Part shown: positions 1 through 6,293 of the stretch, piece by piece
Layout: the number at the start of each line of letters is the position of its first letter
Numbering within the stretch: the first letter of the stretch is position 1
Origin: Planctomycetaceae bacterium
Lineage (GTDB): Bacteria > Planctomycetota > Phycisphaerae > Phycisphaerales > SM1A02
Reading direction: 5' to 3'
DNA length: 8,629 nucleotides
NCBI GenBank assembly: GCA_027488415.1
Contig: JAIYBS010000188.1
Coordinates: forward strand, 1-8,629
Made by a program: the position numbers and the translations under genes
The notes under the pieces: model-generated
The model's input: only the letters and a program-made list of their open reading frames with translations
Told to the model about the DNA's origin: nothing
Database searches by the model: none

Positions 1-1
1 C

Positions 2-502
2 CAGACCAAGCGCGACAAGGTCATGGACAAGCTCCGCGGCGGCTCGCTGAAGGTGCTCGTGGCGAGCGACCTCGCCTCGCGCGGCCTCGACGTCGACGAC
101 ATCAGCCACGTCATCAACTACGACGTCCCCGAGGACCCGGAGGTCTACATCCACCGCATCGGCCGGACCGCGCGCGCGGGCCGCGGCGGCGTGGCGTGGA
201 CCTTCGTGCAGCCCGACCAGGGCGACCTGCTCTCGGGCATCGAGATGCTCGCGAACATCGAGATCCCGCAGAAGACGTATCCCGACTTCACGCCCGGACC
301 GGTGCCCTCGGACGTCGCGAGCTACCGCGAGGCCGAGCGCATGCGCCGCGCCGAGCAGGCGGCCGCGAAGAACCGACTCGCTGCGTCGAGCACGATCCCG
401 GCGCCGAAGGCCGCCGATCCGAACGCGTTCCCCGGCGGCATCGTTCCGTCCGCGCTGCCGCAGAAGCGGCTCGGCGGCGTCGTGCGCACGCGCCGCGGCT
501 GA
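2..502 (+). CDS. DEAD-box ATP-dependent RNA helicase, C-terminal part (5' end outside window)
   Basis: This is the end of a superfamily 2 RNA helicase that would unwind or remodel RNA duplexes using ATP. The frame is open from the left edge (first full codon at base 2) to a TGA at 500-502, leaving 166 residues of the RecA-like domain 2. Visible landmarks are a motif Va-type block (VLVASDLASRGLDV, where DEAD proteins usually have VATDVAARGLD), then HVINYDVPEDPEVYIHRIGRTARAG, which holds motif VI with the HRIGRT arginine finger. After about residue 100 comes a low-complexity tail rich in Ala, Arg and Pro ending in RTRRG, typical of the basic RNA-binding tails of RhlE-like proteins. Motifs Q, I (Walker A), II (DEAD), III and IV lie upstream of the window, so the subfamily cannot be fixed. 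psuG begins 4 nt after the stop, which suggests co-transcription and coupled translation. Confidence 0.93.
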   Translation, partial: QTKRDKVMDKLRGGSLKVLVASDLASRGLDVDDISHVINYDVPEDPEVYIHRIGRTARAGRGGVAWTFVQPDQGDLLSGIEMLANIEIPQKTYPDFTPGPVPSDVASYREAERMRRAEQAAAKNRLAASSTIPAPKAADPNAFPGGIVPSALPQKRLGGVVRTRRG

Positions 503-506
503 CGCC

Positions 507-1481
507 ATGCCGAACGCCGGCCCCGCACCGATCGAAGTCTCCGCCGAGGTCCGGCGCGCGCTCGACGCCGGTCATCCCGTGGTCGCGCTCGAGACGGCCG
601 TGCTCACCCACGGCCTGCCGCGCACGCCGATGAGCCGACCGTGCGAGCTCGCGGCCTGGGACGAGTCGCTGCCCGCGAACCTCGCGCTCAGCCTCCTGCT
701 CGACGCCACGGTCCGCGCCTCGGGCGCCGTGCCGGCGACCGTCGGCATGCTCGACGGCACGCTGCACGTCGGCCTCGACCGCGCGCAGCTCGAGCGGCTC
801 GGCCGCGACGAGCGCGCCCGCAAGCTCAGCACGCGCGACCTCGGCGCGGCGTGCGCGCAGCGGGCGAGCGGCGGCACGACCGTCGCGGCGACGCTCGCCG
901 CGTGCACGGCCGCGGGCATCCGCGTGTTCGCGACCGGCGGCATCGGCGGCGTGCACCGGCACTGGACCGACCGGCCCGACGTCAGCGCGGACCTCGCGGC
1001 GCTCGCGCGCGCGAGGGTCGCGGTGATCAGCGCGGGCGCGAAGAGCATCCTCGACCTGCCCGCCACCGTCGAGGCGCTCGACTCGCTCGGCGTGCCGGTC
1101 GTCGGCCTCGGCACGCGCGCGTTCCCGCGCTTCATCTCGCGCGGCGACGAGTCGCTCGGGGTCTCGGCCGTCGCGGCCGACGCGCGCGAGGCAGCCGCGA
1201 TCTGCCGCGCGCACTGGGCGTTCGCCGACGGCGGCGTGCTGGTGGCGAACCCGCCCGCCGAGCGCTGGGCGATCCCGAACGACGAGGTCGAGACGACGAT
1301 CGCCGCGGCGATGCTCGAGGCGGTTCGCGAGGGCGTCCGCGGCGCGGCGGTGACGCCGTTCCTCCTCGACCGCGTGCAGCGGGCGACGGCCGGGCGCACC
1401 GTGTCGGCGAACGTCGCGGTGCTCGAGGGCAACGCGCGGATCGGCGCGGAACTCGCCCGTGCGCTGGCCGGGAACCCCTGA
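507..1481 (+). CDS. psuG: Pseudouridine-5'-phosphate glycosidase
   Basis: PsuG reversibly cleaves the C-glycosidic bond of pseudouridine 5'-phosphate to uracil and ribose 5-phosphate, the second step of pseudouridine salvage in the cytoplasm. The 324-aa protein shows the family blocks in order: ALETAVLTHG (Glu29, equivalent to E. coli Glu31), GAVPATVGMLDG (73-84), KLSTRD (Lys106, E. coli Lys93), GGTTVAAT, FATGGIGGVHR (141-151), DVSADL, and AGAKSILD with Lys179, equivalent to the Schiff-base Lys166. TPFLL and a variant of the C-terminal NNA motif (VLEGNARIGAEL) follow. Compared with my recollection of the E. coli protein (312 aa), about 15 residues are inserted between Glu29 and GAVPAT, and the PQN motif after HGMP is absent. 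The ATG at 507 lacks a clear Shine-Dalgarno and lies 4 nt after the helicase stop, so it probably relies on reinitiation. No pseudouridine kinase (psuK) is visible nearby; the kinase may be encoded elsewhere. Confidence 0.93.
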   Translation: MPNAGPAPIEVSAEVRRALDAGHPVVALETAVLTHGLPRTPMSRPCELAAWDESLPANLALSLLLDATVRASGAVPATVGMLDGTLHVGLDRAQLERLGRDERARKLSTRDLGAACAQRASGGTTVAATLAACTAAGIRVFATGGIGGVHRHWTDRPDVSADLAALARARVAVISAGAKSILDLPATVEALDSLGVPVVGLGTRAFPRFISRGDESLGVSAVAADAREAAAICRAHWAFADGGVLVANPPAERWAIPNDEVETTIAAAMLEAVREGVRGAAVTPFLLDRVQRATAGRTVSANVAVLEGNARIGAELARALAGNP

Positions 1482-1638
1482 ATTTCGACGAAATCGCGGC
1501 GGTTCGCCGTCGGGCGGGCGGATCCCGAGGTACCATTCAAACGTCGCGCCCCACGCGACTCCCACAACACGGCCGGATCGGTGGAACCCCTCGCGGTGCG
1601 ATGCCAATGCATCCCCGCTCCGGCGTGAGGAACAATCC
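1482..1638 (+). promoter_or_regulatory. rho upstream leader / probable promoter region with two small hairpins
   Basis: This 157-nt gap precedes rho and is the only place in the forward run large enough for an independent promoter and leader. Directly after the psuG stop is a 13-bp palindrome, ATTTCGACGAAAT (1482-1494), followed by a short GC hairpin (CGGCG-GTT-CGCCG, 1497-1509). These could be the 3' end structure of the helicase-psuG transcript, although no T-run follows. A TACCAT at 1531-1536 resembles a weak -10, but I see no -35 at a proper distance. Known rho genes are often autoregulated by Rho-dependent attenuation in their leaders. That would fit here but is not shown by the sequence. 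Confidence 0.3.
1627..1631 (+). promoter_or_regulatory. Ribosome-binding site of rho
   Basis: GAGGA lies 7 nt upstream of the ATG at 1639. It decides the start. The frame stays open upstream to 1459, overlapping psuG, but that stretch has no family resemblance, whereas translation from 1639 begins a few residues before the Rho cold-shock-like domain. Confidence 0.75.
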
Positions 1639-2754
1639 ATGACAGTGGTCAGCGGGATCCTCGAAGCCATGAAGGGCTCTACCGAGGGTCGAATCAGGCA
1701 GTTTTCGGACGGACTCGTCGAGCGCGAGGACGACCCGGTCGTCTATCCCGAGTTCATGCAGCAGAACGGCGTCGCGCCCGGCGCCTCCATCACCGTGGAG
1801 GTCGAGGAGCGCCAGTCGCGCCGCAGCCGGAACATGCGCAAGGTCGCGAGCCGGCTGGTCGCGGTCGAGGGCATGGCCCCGGAGGAGTTCCGCCGCCGCA
1901 AGCCGTTCCACGAGCTGACGCCGCTCGACCCGCAGCCGCGGATCTCGCTCGAGTACCGCGGGTGCCCGCCCGCGTGCCGGCTCATCGACATGTTCTGCCC
2001 GATCGGCTTCGGCACGCGCGGCCTCATCGTCGCGCCGCCCAAGGCCGGCAAGACGATCCTCCTGCAGAACATCGCCTTCGGCATCAAGCACAACCACCCG
2101 CAGATCGAGCTGATCGCCCTGCTCATCGACGAGCGCCCGGAGGAGGTCACCGACTTCCGCCGCAACGTGCCGGCTCACGTGCTCGCGTCGAGCAACGACC
2201 AGGACCTCGAGCGCCACCTCTCGCTCGGCCAGTTCGCGATCGAGCGCGCCAAGCGCATGGTCGAGGCCGGCAAGGACGTGGTGGTGCTCCTCGACAGCCT
2301 GACCCGCCTCGGCCGCGCGTTCAACAACTCGCGCCGCTACGGCAGCTCCGGGCGCACGATGTCGGGCGGCATCGACAGCCGTGCCCTCGAGGTGCCGAAG
2401 CAGCTCTTCGGAGCGGCCCGCAAGTGCGAGGAGGGCGGCAGCCTGACGATCATCGCCACCTGCCTCGTCGACACGGGCAGCCGCGCGGACCAGGTGATCT
2501 TCGAGGAGTTCAAGGGCACCGGCAACATGGAGCTCATCCTCGACCGCTCGATCGCCGAGCGACGGGTGTTCCCCGCGATCAACCTCGCCGCCAGCGGCAC
2601 CCGCAAGGAGAACCTGCTGATGCCGGAGCGCGAGCTGAAGACCGTGACGGCCCTGCGCCGACGGCTGATGAACGCGCCGCCGCACGTGCAGGTCGAGCAG
2701 CTCCTGGGCGCGCTCCAGCGCTTCCCGACCAACGAGGACATGCTGAAGGGCTGA
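1639..2754 (+). CDS. rho: Transcription termination factor Rho, short form with divergent RNA-binding domain
   Basis: Rho is a hexameric RNA-dependent ATPase/translocase that terminates transcription. This 371-aa protein is shorter than E. coli Rho (419 aa): it lacks the N-terminal helical bundle and starts at the cold-shock-like domain (about 4-77). The motor is well preserved: Walker A APPKAGKT (132-139, Lys138), LIDERPEEVTDFRR (162-175) with the catalytic-Glu region, Walker B VVVLLDS (214-220), the Q-loop region (SSGRTMSGGIDSRAL), and EEGGSLTIIATCLVDTGSRAD followed by EEFKGTGNMEL, which carry the R-loop and bicyclomycin-site residues. In contrast, the primary-site motif GFGFLR of E. coli (61-66) aligns with TEGRIR, so both phenylalanines are lost. 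The residues matching E. coli Tyr80 and Tyr110 are also not aromatic in my manual alignment. It could be a divergent sole Rho or one of several paralogues. The first MCE gene follows after 85 nt. Confidence 0.95.
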   Translation: MTVVSGILEAMKGSTEGRIRQFSDGLVEREDDPVVYPEFMQQNGVAPGASITVEVEERQSRRSRNMRKVASRLVAVEGMAPEEFRRRKPFHELTPLDPQPRISLEYRGCPPACRLIDMFCPIGFGTRGLIVAPPKAGKTILLQNIAFGIKHNHPQIELIALLIDERPEEVTDFRRNVPAHVLASSNDQDLERHLSLGQFAIERAKRMVEAGKDVVVLLDSLTRLGRAFNNSRRYGSSGRTMSGGIDSRALEVPKQLFGAARKCEEGGSLTIIATCLVDTGSRADQVIFEEFKGTGNMELILDRSIAERRVFPAINLAASGTRKENLLMPERELKTVTALRRRLMNAPPHVQVEQLLGALQRFPTNEDMLKG

Positions 2755-2771
2755 CCCGGCCCCGGCGGGTC
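2753..2771 (+). other. Short hairpin overlapping the rho stop codon
   Basis: GACCCG (2753-2758) and CGGGTC (2766-2771) form a perfect 6-bp stem around a 7-nt loop, beginning within the rho TGA. No T-tract follows, so it is not a convincing intrinsic terminator. It may protect the rho 3' end or mean nothing in a sequence this GC-rich. Confidence 0.3.
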
Positions 2772-2809
2772 GAGCGGTCGGTCGCGGTGCCGCCCGGCGG
2801 GCCGCCGGA

Positions 2810-2829
2810 GGTTCCCCGTTGGGGTAGCC
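2810..2829 (+). other. Hairpin just upstream of the first MCE gene
   Basis: GGTTCCCC, loop GTT, then GGGG and AGCC with one bulged T pair as an 8-bp stem (one G-T pair), followed by TTTC. It ends 10 nt before the ATG at 2840. It could be a weak terminator/attenuator between rho and the MCE genes, or a structure affecting translation initiation: the nearest purine-rich element (CGGAGG, 2806-2811) overlaps its base and is too far from the ATG to be a normal Shine-Dalgarno. Confidence 0.3.
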
Positions 2830-2839
2830 TTTCGGGGCC

Positions 2840-4093
2840 ATGGCAGACGGAACCGGATACTCCAACACGGTGCGGGCGGGCGCATTCCTGGTCACCGCGG
2901 TCGTTGCCGCGCTGGTCGTGATCCTCACGCTCTCGAAGTCCGCGGTCTTCACCTCGAAGACCAACTACATCGTCCGCTTCGGCATGGACGACGGGGTCGC
3001 CGGCCTCGAGGTCGGCTCCGAGGTGCGCGTCAGCGGCCTCAAGGTCGGCCGCGTCACCGAGATCGAGCAGGACTTCGGCAACGACCGAATCAACGTGCAC
3101 GTGCAGGTCCGCGCGGACATCCGCGTGCGCGAGGGCGCCGCGGTGATTCGCACGCAGCCGCTCCTCGGCAACTACTCGTGGCTCAACTTCTCGAACCTCG
3201 GCACGGGCAAGGAGCTCGGCGAGGGCGGAACGATCGACGCGCTCCCGAGCGGCGGCCTCCTCGCGACGATCGTCGGGCCGCAGAACGCGGGCAACGCGAA
3301 CAAGATGTTCGAGAACCTCGTCGCCTTCACCGGCAGCCTCGACGACTTCGCGCGCGTGCAGTACCCGAAGCGCGTCGTGCCGATCCTCGAGAATGCCGAC
3401 GCGACCGTGGCGAGCCTGCGCAAGGACTACGACGCCTGGCGCGGCGACGTGACGAGCGGCCTGCAGAGCGCCTCGAGCGCAATGAAGAAGCTCGACACGA
3501 CGATGGACGACGCGAAGGTCGCGGTCAAGGACGCGCGCGAGGTCGTGGCGCACTTCCGGGAGACGAACCTCAAGCAGGTCGACGCGATCCTGGACGACGC
3601 GCAGCGGGGCGCGGACAAGTTCGCCAACGCCATGGAGAACCTCGACACCGAGCTGACGGCGCGCATCCCCGACGTCCGCACGATGATGTCCGACCTCCGC
3701 CAGGGCGCCGCGCAGGTCAAGCTCGCGACGATGGAGGTGCGCCGCAGCCCGTGGAAGCTCCTGTACCGCCCCACCGGCGACGAGCTCGCGCGCGAGAACC
3801 TCTACGAGAGCGCGCGCGCCTTCGCGATCGCGAGCAGCGACATGCGAGTCGCGGGCGAGACGCTGCAGGCGACGCTGCGCGACATGCCCGAGCGCTTCTC
3901 GTCGGACCCGAAGTTCCGCGACGCGCTCAAGGACCAGGTCGTCAAGTCGATGGAGCGCTACGAGGCCGCGCAGCGGCAGCTCTTCGACGTGCTCAAGGCC
4001 GACTTCAAGGACGGCGAGGCCCCCGGCACGCAGGACGCGGCGCCCGGCCAGGTCACGCTTCCGGCGAAGGACGTCCCCGCGGCGGGGCACTGA
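2840..4093 (+). CDS. MCE-domain (MlaD-like) membrane-anchored lipid-transport protein, first of a tandem pair
   Basis: MCE/MlaD proteins are membrane-anchored, substrate-binding subunits of ABC-type systems that move phospholipids or other lipids between the inner and outer membranes. This 417-aa protein has a short cytoplasmic N-terminus, one hydrophobic segment (about residues 13-31) as an uncleaved anchor, then a classic MCE domain at about 42-135: YIVRFGMDDGVAGLEVGSEVRVSGLKVGRV, then VRADIRVREGAAV and LLGNYSWLNF. After GGLLATI a long, charged, mostly helical region (about 155-390) probably forms a periplasmic coiled coil, as in the elongated MCE proteins. Residues 303-380, starting SPWKLLYRPTGDELAR, recur in the next gene. 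The ATG at 2840 is chosen because the anchor and MCE domain follow directly; no good Shine-Dalgarno is visible (only GGGG at 2834-2837). No MlaE-like permease or MlaF-like ATPase is in the window. Confidence 0.9.
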   Translation: MADGTGYSNTVRAGAFLVTAVVAALVVILTLSKSAVFTSKTNYIVRFGMDDGVAGLEVGSEVRVSGLKVGRVTEIEQDFGNDRINVHVQVRADIRVREGAAVIRTQPLLGNYSWLNFSNLGTGKELGEGGTIDALPSGGLLATIVGPQNAGNANKMFENLVAFTGSLDDFARVQYPKRVVPILENADATVASLRKDYDAWRGDVTSGLQSASSAMKKLDTTMDDAKVAVKDAREVVAHFRETNLKQVDAILDDAQRGADKFANAMENLDTELTARIPDVRTMMSDLRQGAAQVKLATMEVRRSPWKLLYRPTGDELARENLYESARAFAIASSDMRVAGETLQATLRDMPERFSSDPKFRDALKDQVVKSMERYEAAQRQLFDVLKADFKDGEAPGTQDAAPGQVTLPAKDVPAAGH

Positions 4094-4101
4094 CCGATCG
4101 C

Positions 4102-4106
4102 GGAAG
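4102..4106 (+). promoter_or_regulatory. Ribosome-binding site supporting the GTG start of the second MCE gene
   Basis: GGAAG lies 5 nt before the GTG at 4112 and within the 18-nt gap after the first MCE gene. No ATG in the same frame lies close by; the hydrophobic anchor begins at about residue 9, so a later start would destroy it. Confidence 0.55.
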
Positions 4107-4111
4107 ACCCC

Positions 4112-5365
4112 GTGGCAGCCGAGCGAAGCAACATCCGCGCCGGAATCATCACGCTCGCCGCGGTGGGCGCGTTCAGTGCCGCACTGTGGGGCTGGCTCCA
4201 GTGGAAGGAGACCTCGCGCGCGAGCTACACCGTGATCTTCACGGCCGAGCAGGGCGTGTACGGGCTCATGCCCGGGTCGGACATCCTCGTCGGCGGCATC
4301 CGGCGCGGCAACGTGGCGAACATCGTGCCCACGCTCATGGACGGAACGGTGGTCGACTACCACGTGCACGTCGAGATCGAGCGCGTCGTACCGATTACGC
4401 GGGGGACGAGGTTCGAGGCCGTCAGCGCCGGCATCAACGGCGAGTCGACCCTCGAGGTACGGAACGTCGGCCGCGCGGGCCCGATGGCCGGCAACGGAAG
4501 CGACCCTCGCATCGCGGGGCGGCTCGAACCCGGCTCGACCATCCGCGCCTCGACGCCGGACTCGCTGCGGACGCTGGGCGGGCCGCAGAGCGCGAAGCCG
4601 CTCCGCACGCTGGTGGATGCCTGGCTCCCCGACCCGCCGCGCGAGGACTCGCTGCCCAACATGGTGCAGCGCATGGTCGACGACCTTCCGGAGCGCGGCA
4701 GCGACGTCAAGCAGGGATTCAGCGAGCTGTCGGACCGGGTCCGCTCTGACCTGCAGTCGTGGCGCACGTCCTTCGAGGAACTGCGCACGCAGTCGGAGTC
4801 GGCGTTCGCGAAGCTCGGCACTGCGGCCGATGCCCCGGCCGATGCGGTCGTCCCCCAGCTGCGCGCGATGGGCGACGAGGTCGGCAAGCTGCCGTCCGTC
4901 GAGTCGCTCCGCACGCAGGAGGCCTCCGCGGCGCTCGACCGCGCGGTGGTCTCGGCGAAGGCGCTCGGCCGCAAGAGCGGCGAGCTGCGCGCGATGCTCG
5001 AGGACGCCGATCTCGCGATGAGCGCGACCTCCGCCGACTACGCGATCGCGTCGCAGGATCTTGCCGCGACGGAGCGCGAGGCGCTGACCGCGCCCTGGCG
5101 GCTCTTCGCGAGCCCGAACGCCGGCGAGCGCGCGAGGTCGGGGCGCATCGAGGTCGCCCGCGCGTACGCCGAGGCAGCGGCGGCGCACCAGCGCGCGATG
5201 AAGGGCATCGAGGACGCACTGCGCCGAGACGCGGAGCTTCTCGCCCGAAGCCCGGGCCTCGCGGAGCTGCTCAGCTCTCGCGTCGAGGCGGCGAACGCAC
5301 GCTTCGCCGAGCAGGCGGCGCGTGCCGAGGAGCTGCTGCTCGGGCCGGCGCCGGGACGCCCATGA
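4112..5365 (+). CDS. MCE-domain (MlaD-like) protein, second of a tandem pair
   Basis: This is a second predicted lipid-transport MCE protein, also 417 aa, starting at GTG. An N-terminal hydrophobic segment (about 9-28, ending GWLQW) is the likely membrane anchor. The MCE domain spans about 38-148: YTVIFTAEQGVYGLMPGSDILVGGIRRGNV, a strand pair around VVDYHVHVEIE, and RFEAVSAGINGESTLEVRNVG. It is more divergent than the first protein and carries a G/S-rich loop (120-135). From about 165 on the protein is helical and charged. Residues 327-405 (APWRLFASPNAGERAR onward) align without large gaps with 303-380 of the first MCE protein, so the pair probably arose by duplication and may assemble together. 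The gene follows its partner by 18 nt and overlaps the methyltransferase start by 4 nt (ATGA), so the three are very likely one transcript. The lipid substrate cannot be told from sequence. Confidence 0.87.
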   Translation: MAAERSNIRAGIITLAAVGAFSAALWGWLQWKETSRASYTVIFTAEQGVYGLMPGSDILVGGIRRGNVANIVPTLMDGTVVDYHVHVEIERVVPITRGTRFEAVSAGINGESTLEVRNVGRAGPMAGNGSDPRIAGRLEPGSTIRASTPDSLRTLGGPQSAKPLRTLVDAWLPDPPREDSLPNMVQRMVDDLPERGSDVKQGFSELSDRVRSDLQSWRTSFEELRTQSESAFAKLGTAADAPADAVVPQLRAMGDEVGKLPSVESLRTQEASAALDRAVVSAKALGRKSGELRAMLEDADLAMSATSADYAIASQDLAATEREALTAPWRLFASPNAGERARSGRIEVARAYAEAAAAHQRAMKGIEDALRRDAELLARSPGLAELLSSRVEAANARFAEQAARAEELLLGPAPGRP

Positions 5366-6234
5366 TCCGGATCCACCCGGCCGACCCGGCCGATGCGCGG
5401 CTCGATCCGTACCGCGGGGTACGGGACGCGGACCTCCGCGGGCGCGACGGGCTCGCATGCATCGAGACGCCGCGCGTCGTGCGGCGGCTGCTCGCCGGCT
5501 GGACGCGGGCGCGCGCGGCCGGGCGCGGCGCGACCTTCGGCTGCGAGCCGCGCAGCGTGCTCTGCGACGAGCGCACGCTTCCCGCCCTGAGAGCCTTCCT
5601 CGACGCGGCCGACGACCTCGATGTCTTCGTCGCGGCCGATGCCGACGCGGTCACCGCGATCTCCGGCTACGACCTGCACGGCGGCGCGATCGCGATCGCG
5701 CGGCGCCTTCCCGAGCCCGCGGCGGAGTCGCTTGCCGGCGCGGGCGGAACGATCGCCGCGTGCGACGGCATCGTGCACACCGACAACATCGGCGCGATCT
5801 TCCGGAACGCGGCGAGCTTCGGTGCCTCGGGCGTGCTGCTCTCGCCGCACTCGAGCGACCCGCTTCTGCGCAAGACGGTGCGCGTGGCGATGGGCCGCGT
5901 GTTCGACGTGCCGTGGGCGCGATCGACGGCATGGCCGCGCGACCTGGCCATGCTCCGCGAGCGCCACGGATTCCGCATCGTCGCAGCCGAGGACGCGCCC
6001 GGCGCGATCGACGTGGCCGACCTGCCGCGCGCGGACCGGACGATCCTGGTCTTCGGCGCGGAGGCCGCGGGCGTCTCGCGCGACGTGCTCGCGATGGCGG
6101 ACGCGGTCGCGCGGATCCCGATGTCCACGATGGGCGGCGCGCTGGCGGACGACCCGCCGAGCCTCAACGTCGCCGTCGCGAGCGCAGTGATGCTCCACCG
6201 CGCGTGCGCGACGTCGAAAAGTGCACCCGGTTAA
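5362..6234 (+). CDS. TrmH/SpoU-family RNA 2'-O-ribose methyltransferase
   Basis: This is a SPOUT-superfamily enzyme that transfers a methyl group from S-adenosylmethionine to a ribose 2'-OH in tRNA or rRNA. The 290-aa protein has a poorly conserved N-terminal part (1-130), probably the RNA-binding/substrate domain, and a catalytic knot with all three motifs: motif 1 DNIGAIFRNAASFGASGVLL (141-160, with catalytic-type Arg148 and Asn149), motif 2 LVFGAEAAGVS (229-239) and motif 3 PPSLNVAVASAVMLHRA (265-281). Ten residues, MSTMGGALAD, separate the IPM of motif 2 from motif 3, longer than the usual linker. It starts at ATG 5362, overlapping the TGA of the second MCE gene, with only a weak GGGA before it, so translation is probably coupled. 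The stop is TAA, the only one in the window, and it lies inside a 62-bp palindrome; the last residues (APG) are encoded by that repeat. Which RNA and nucleotide it modifies cannot be deduced. Confidence 0.9.
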   Translation: MIRIHPADPADARLDPYRGVRDADLRGRDGLACIETPRVVRRLLAGWTRARAAGRGATFGCEPRSVLCDERTLPALRAFLDAADDLDVFVAADADAVTAISGYDLHGGAIAIARRLPEPAAESLAGAGGTIAACDGIVHTDNIGAIFRNAASFGASGVLLSPHSSDPLLRKTVRVAMGRVFDVPWARSTAWPRDLAMLRERHGFRIVAAEDAPGAIDVADLPRADRTILVFGAEAAGVSRDVLAMADAVARIPMSTMGGALADDPPSLNVAVASAVMLHRACATSKSAPG

Positions 6235-6286
6235 GTATGCACCAATTCGTTCTCTGGAGAACGAATGGGTGCATACTTAACCGGGT
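6225..6286. repeat. 62-bp near-perfect palindrome between convergent genes (possible REP-like element / bidirectional terminator)
   Basis: The left arm 6225-6254 and right arm 6257-6286 are each 30 bp and complementary at 29 of 30 positions (the mismatch pairs A6245 with G6266), around a central TG. The core reads GTTCTCTGGAGAAC; the arm ends are ACCCGGTTAAG and CTTAACCGGGT. Weak symmetry extends outwards to GAAA (6216-6219) and TTTC (6292-6295). The arms are about 47% GC, far below their neighbours. The left arm contains the TAA stop of the methyltransferase gene, and the right arm ends 7 nt before the murA stop. As RNA from either strand it would fold into a very stable hairpin, so it could end both convergent transcripts, though no T-run follows on either side. 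The layout also fits a small palindromic mobile element such as a REP-like sequence; I see no target-site duplication and no transposase here. Confidence 0.9.
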
Positions 6287-6293
6287 ACGGATT

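Noticed and set aside
1482..1494. ATTTCGACGAAAT palindrome after psuG as an intrinsic terminator or operator
   Set aside because: Only 6-bp arms with a 1-nt centre, unable to form a proper hairpin, and no T-run; kept only as a note in the rho leader entry.
1459..1638. 60-codon N-terminal extension of Rho
   Set aside because: In frame and open but it overlaps psuG, has no Rho-like helical bundle, and a good ribosome-binding site with ATG lies at 1627-1641.
288..1670. Long minus-strand open frame opposite the helicase end and psuG
   Set aside because: Antisense shadow of psuG, whose frame shows a full set of PsuG motifs.
5407..5424. Inverted repeat CCGTACC-GCGG-GGTACGG near the start of the methyltransferase gene
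   Set aside because: Seven-bp arms inside coding sequence are expected by chance about once in a GC-rich stretch of this size; no functional context.
2579..5458. Very long open frame on the minus strand opposite rho and the MCE genes
   Set aside because: Its translation is Arg/Ala/His/Asp-rich with no domain, and it is the antisense shadow expected when high-GC codons on the other strand avoid stops; the forward frames have clear MCE motifs.
6225..6286. Palindrome as a recombination attachment site or replication origin
   Set aside because: No integrase, resolvase or initiator gene in the window, no flanking duplication, and no DnaA-box-like clusters.
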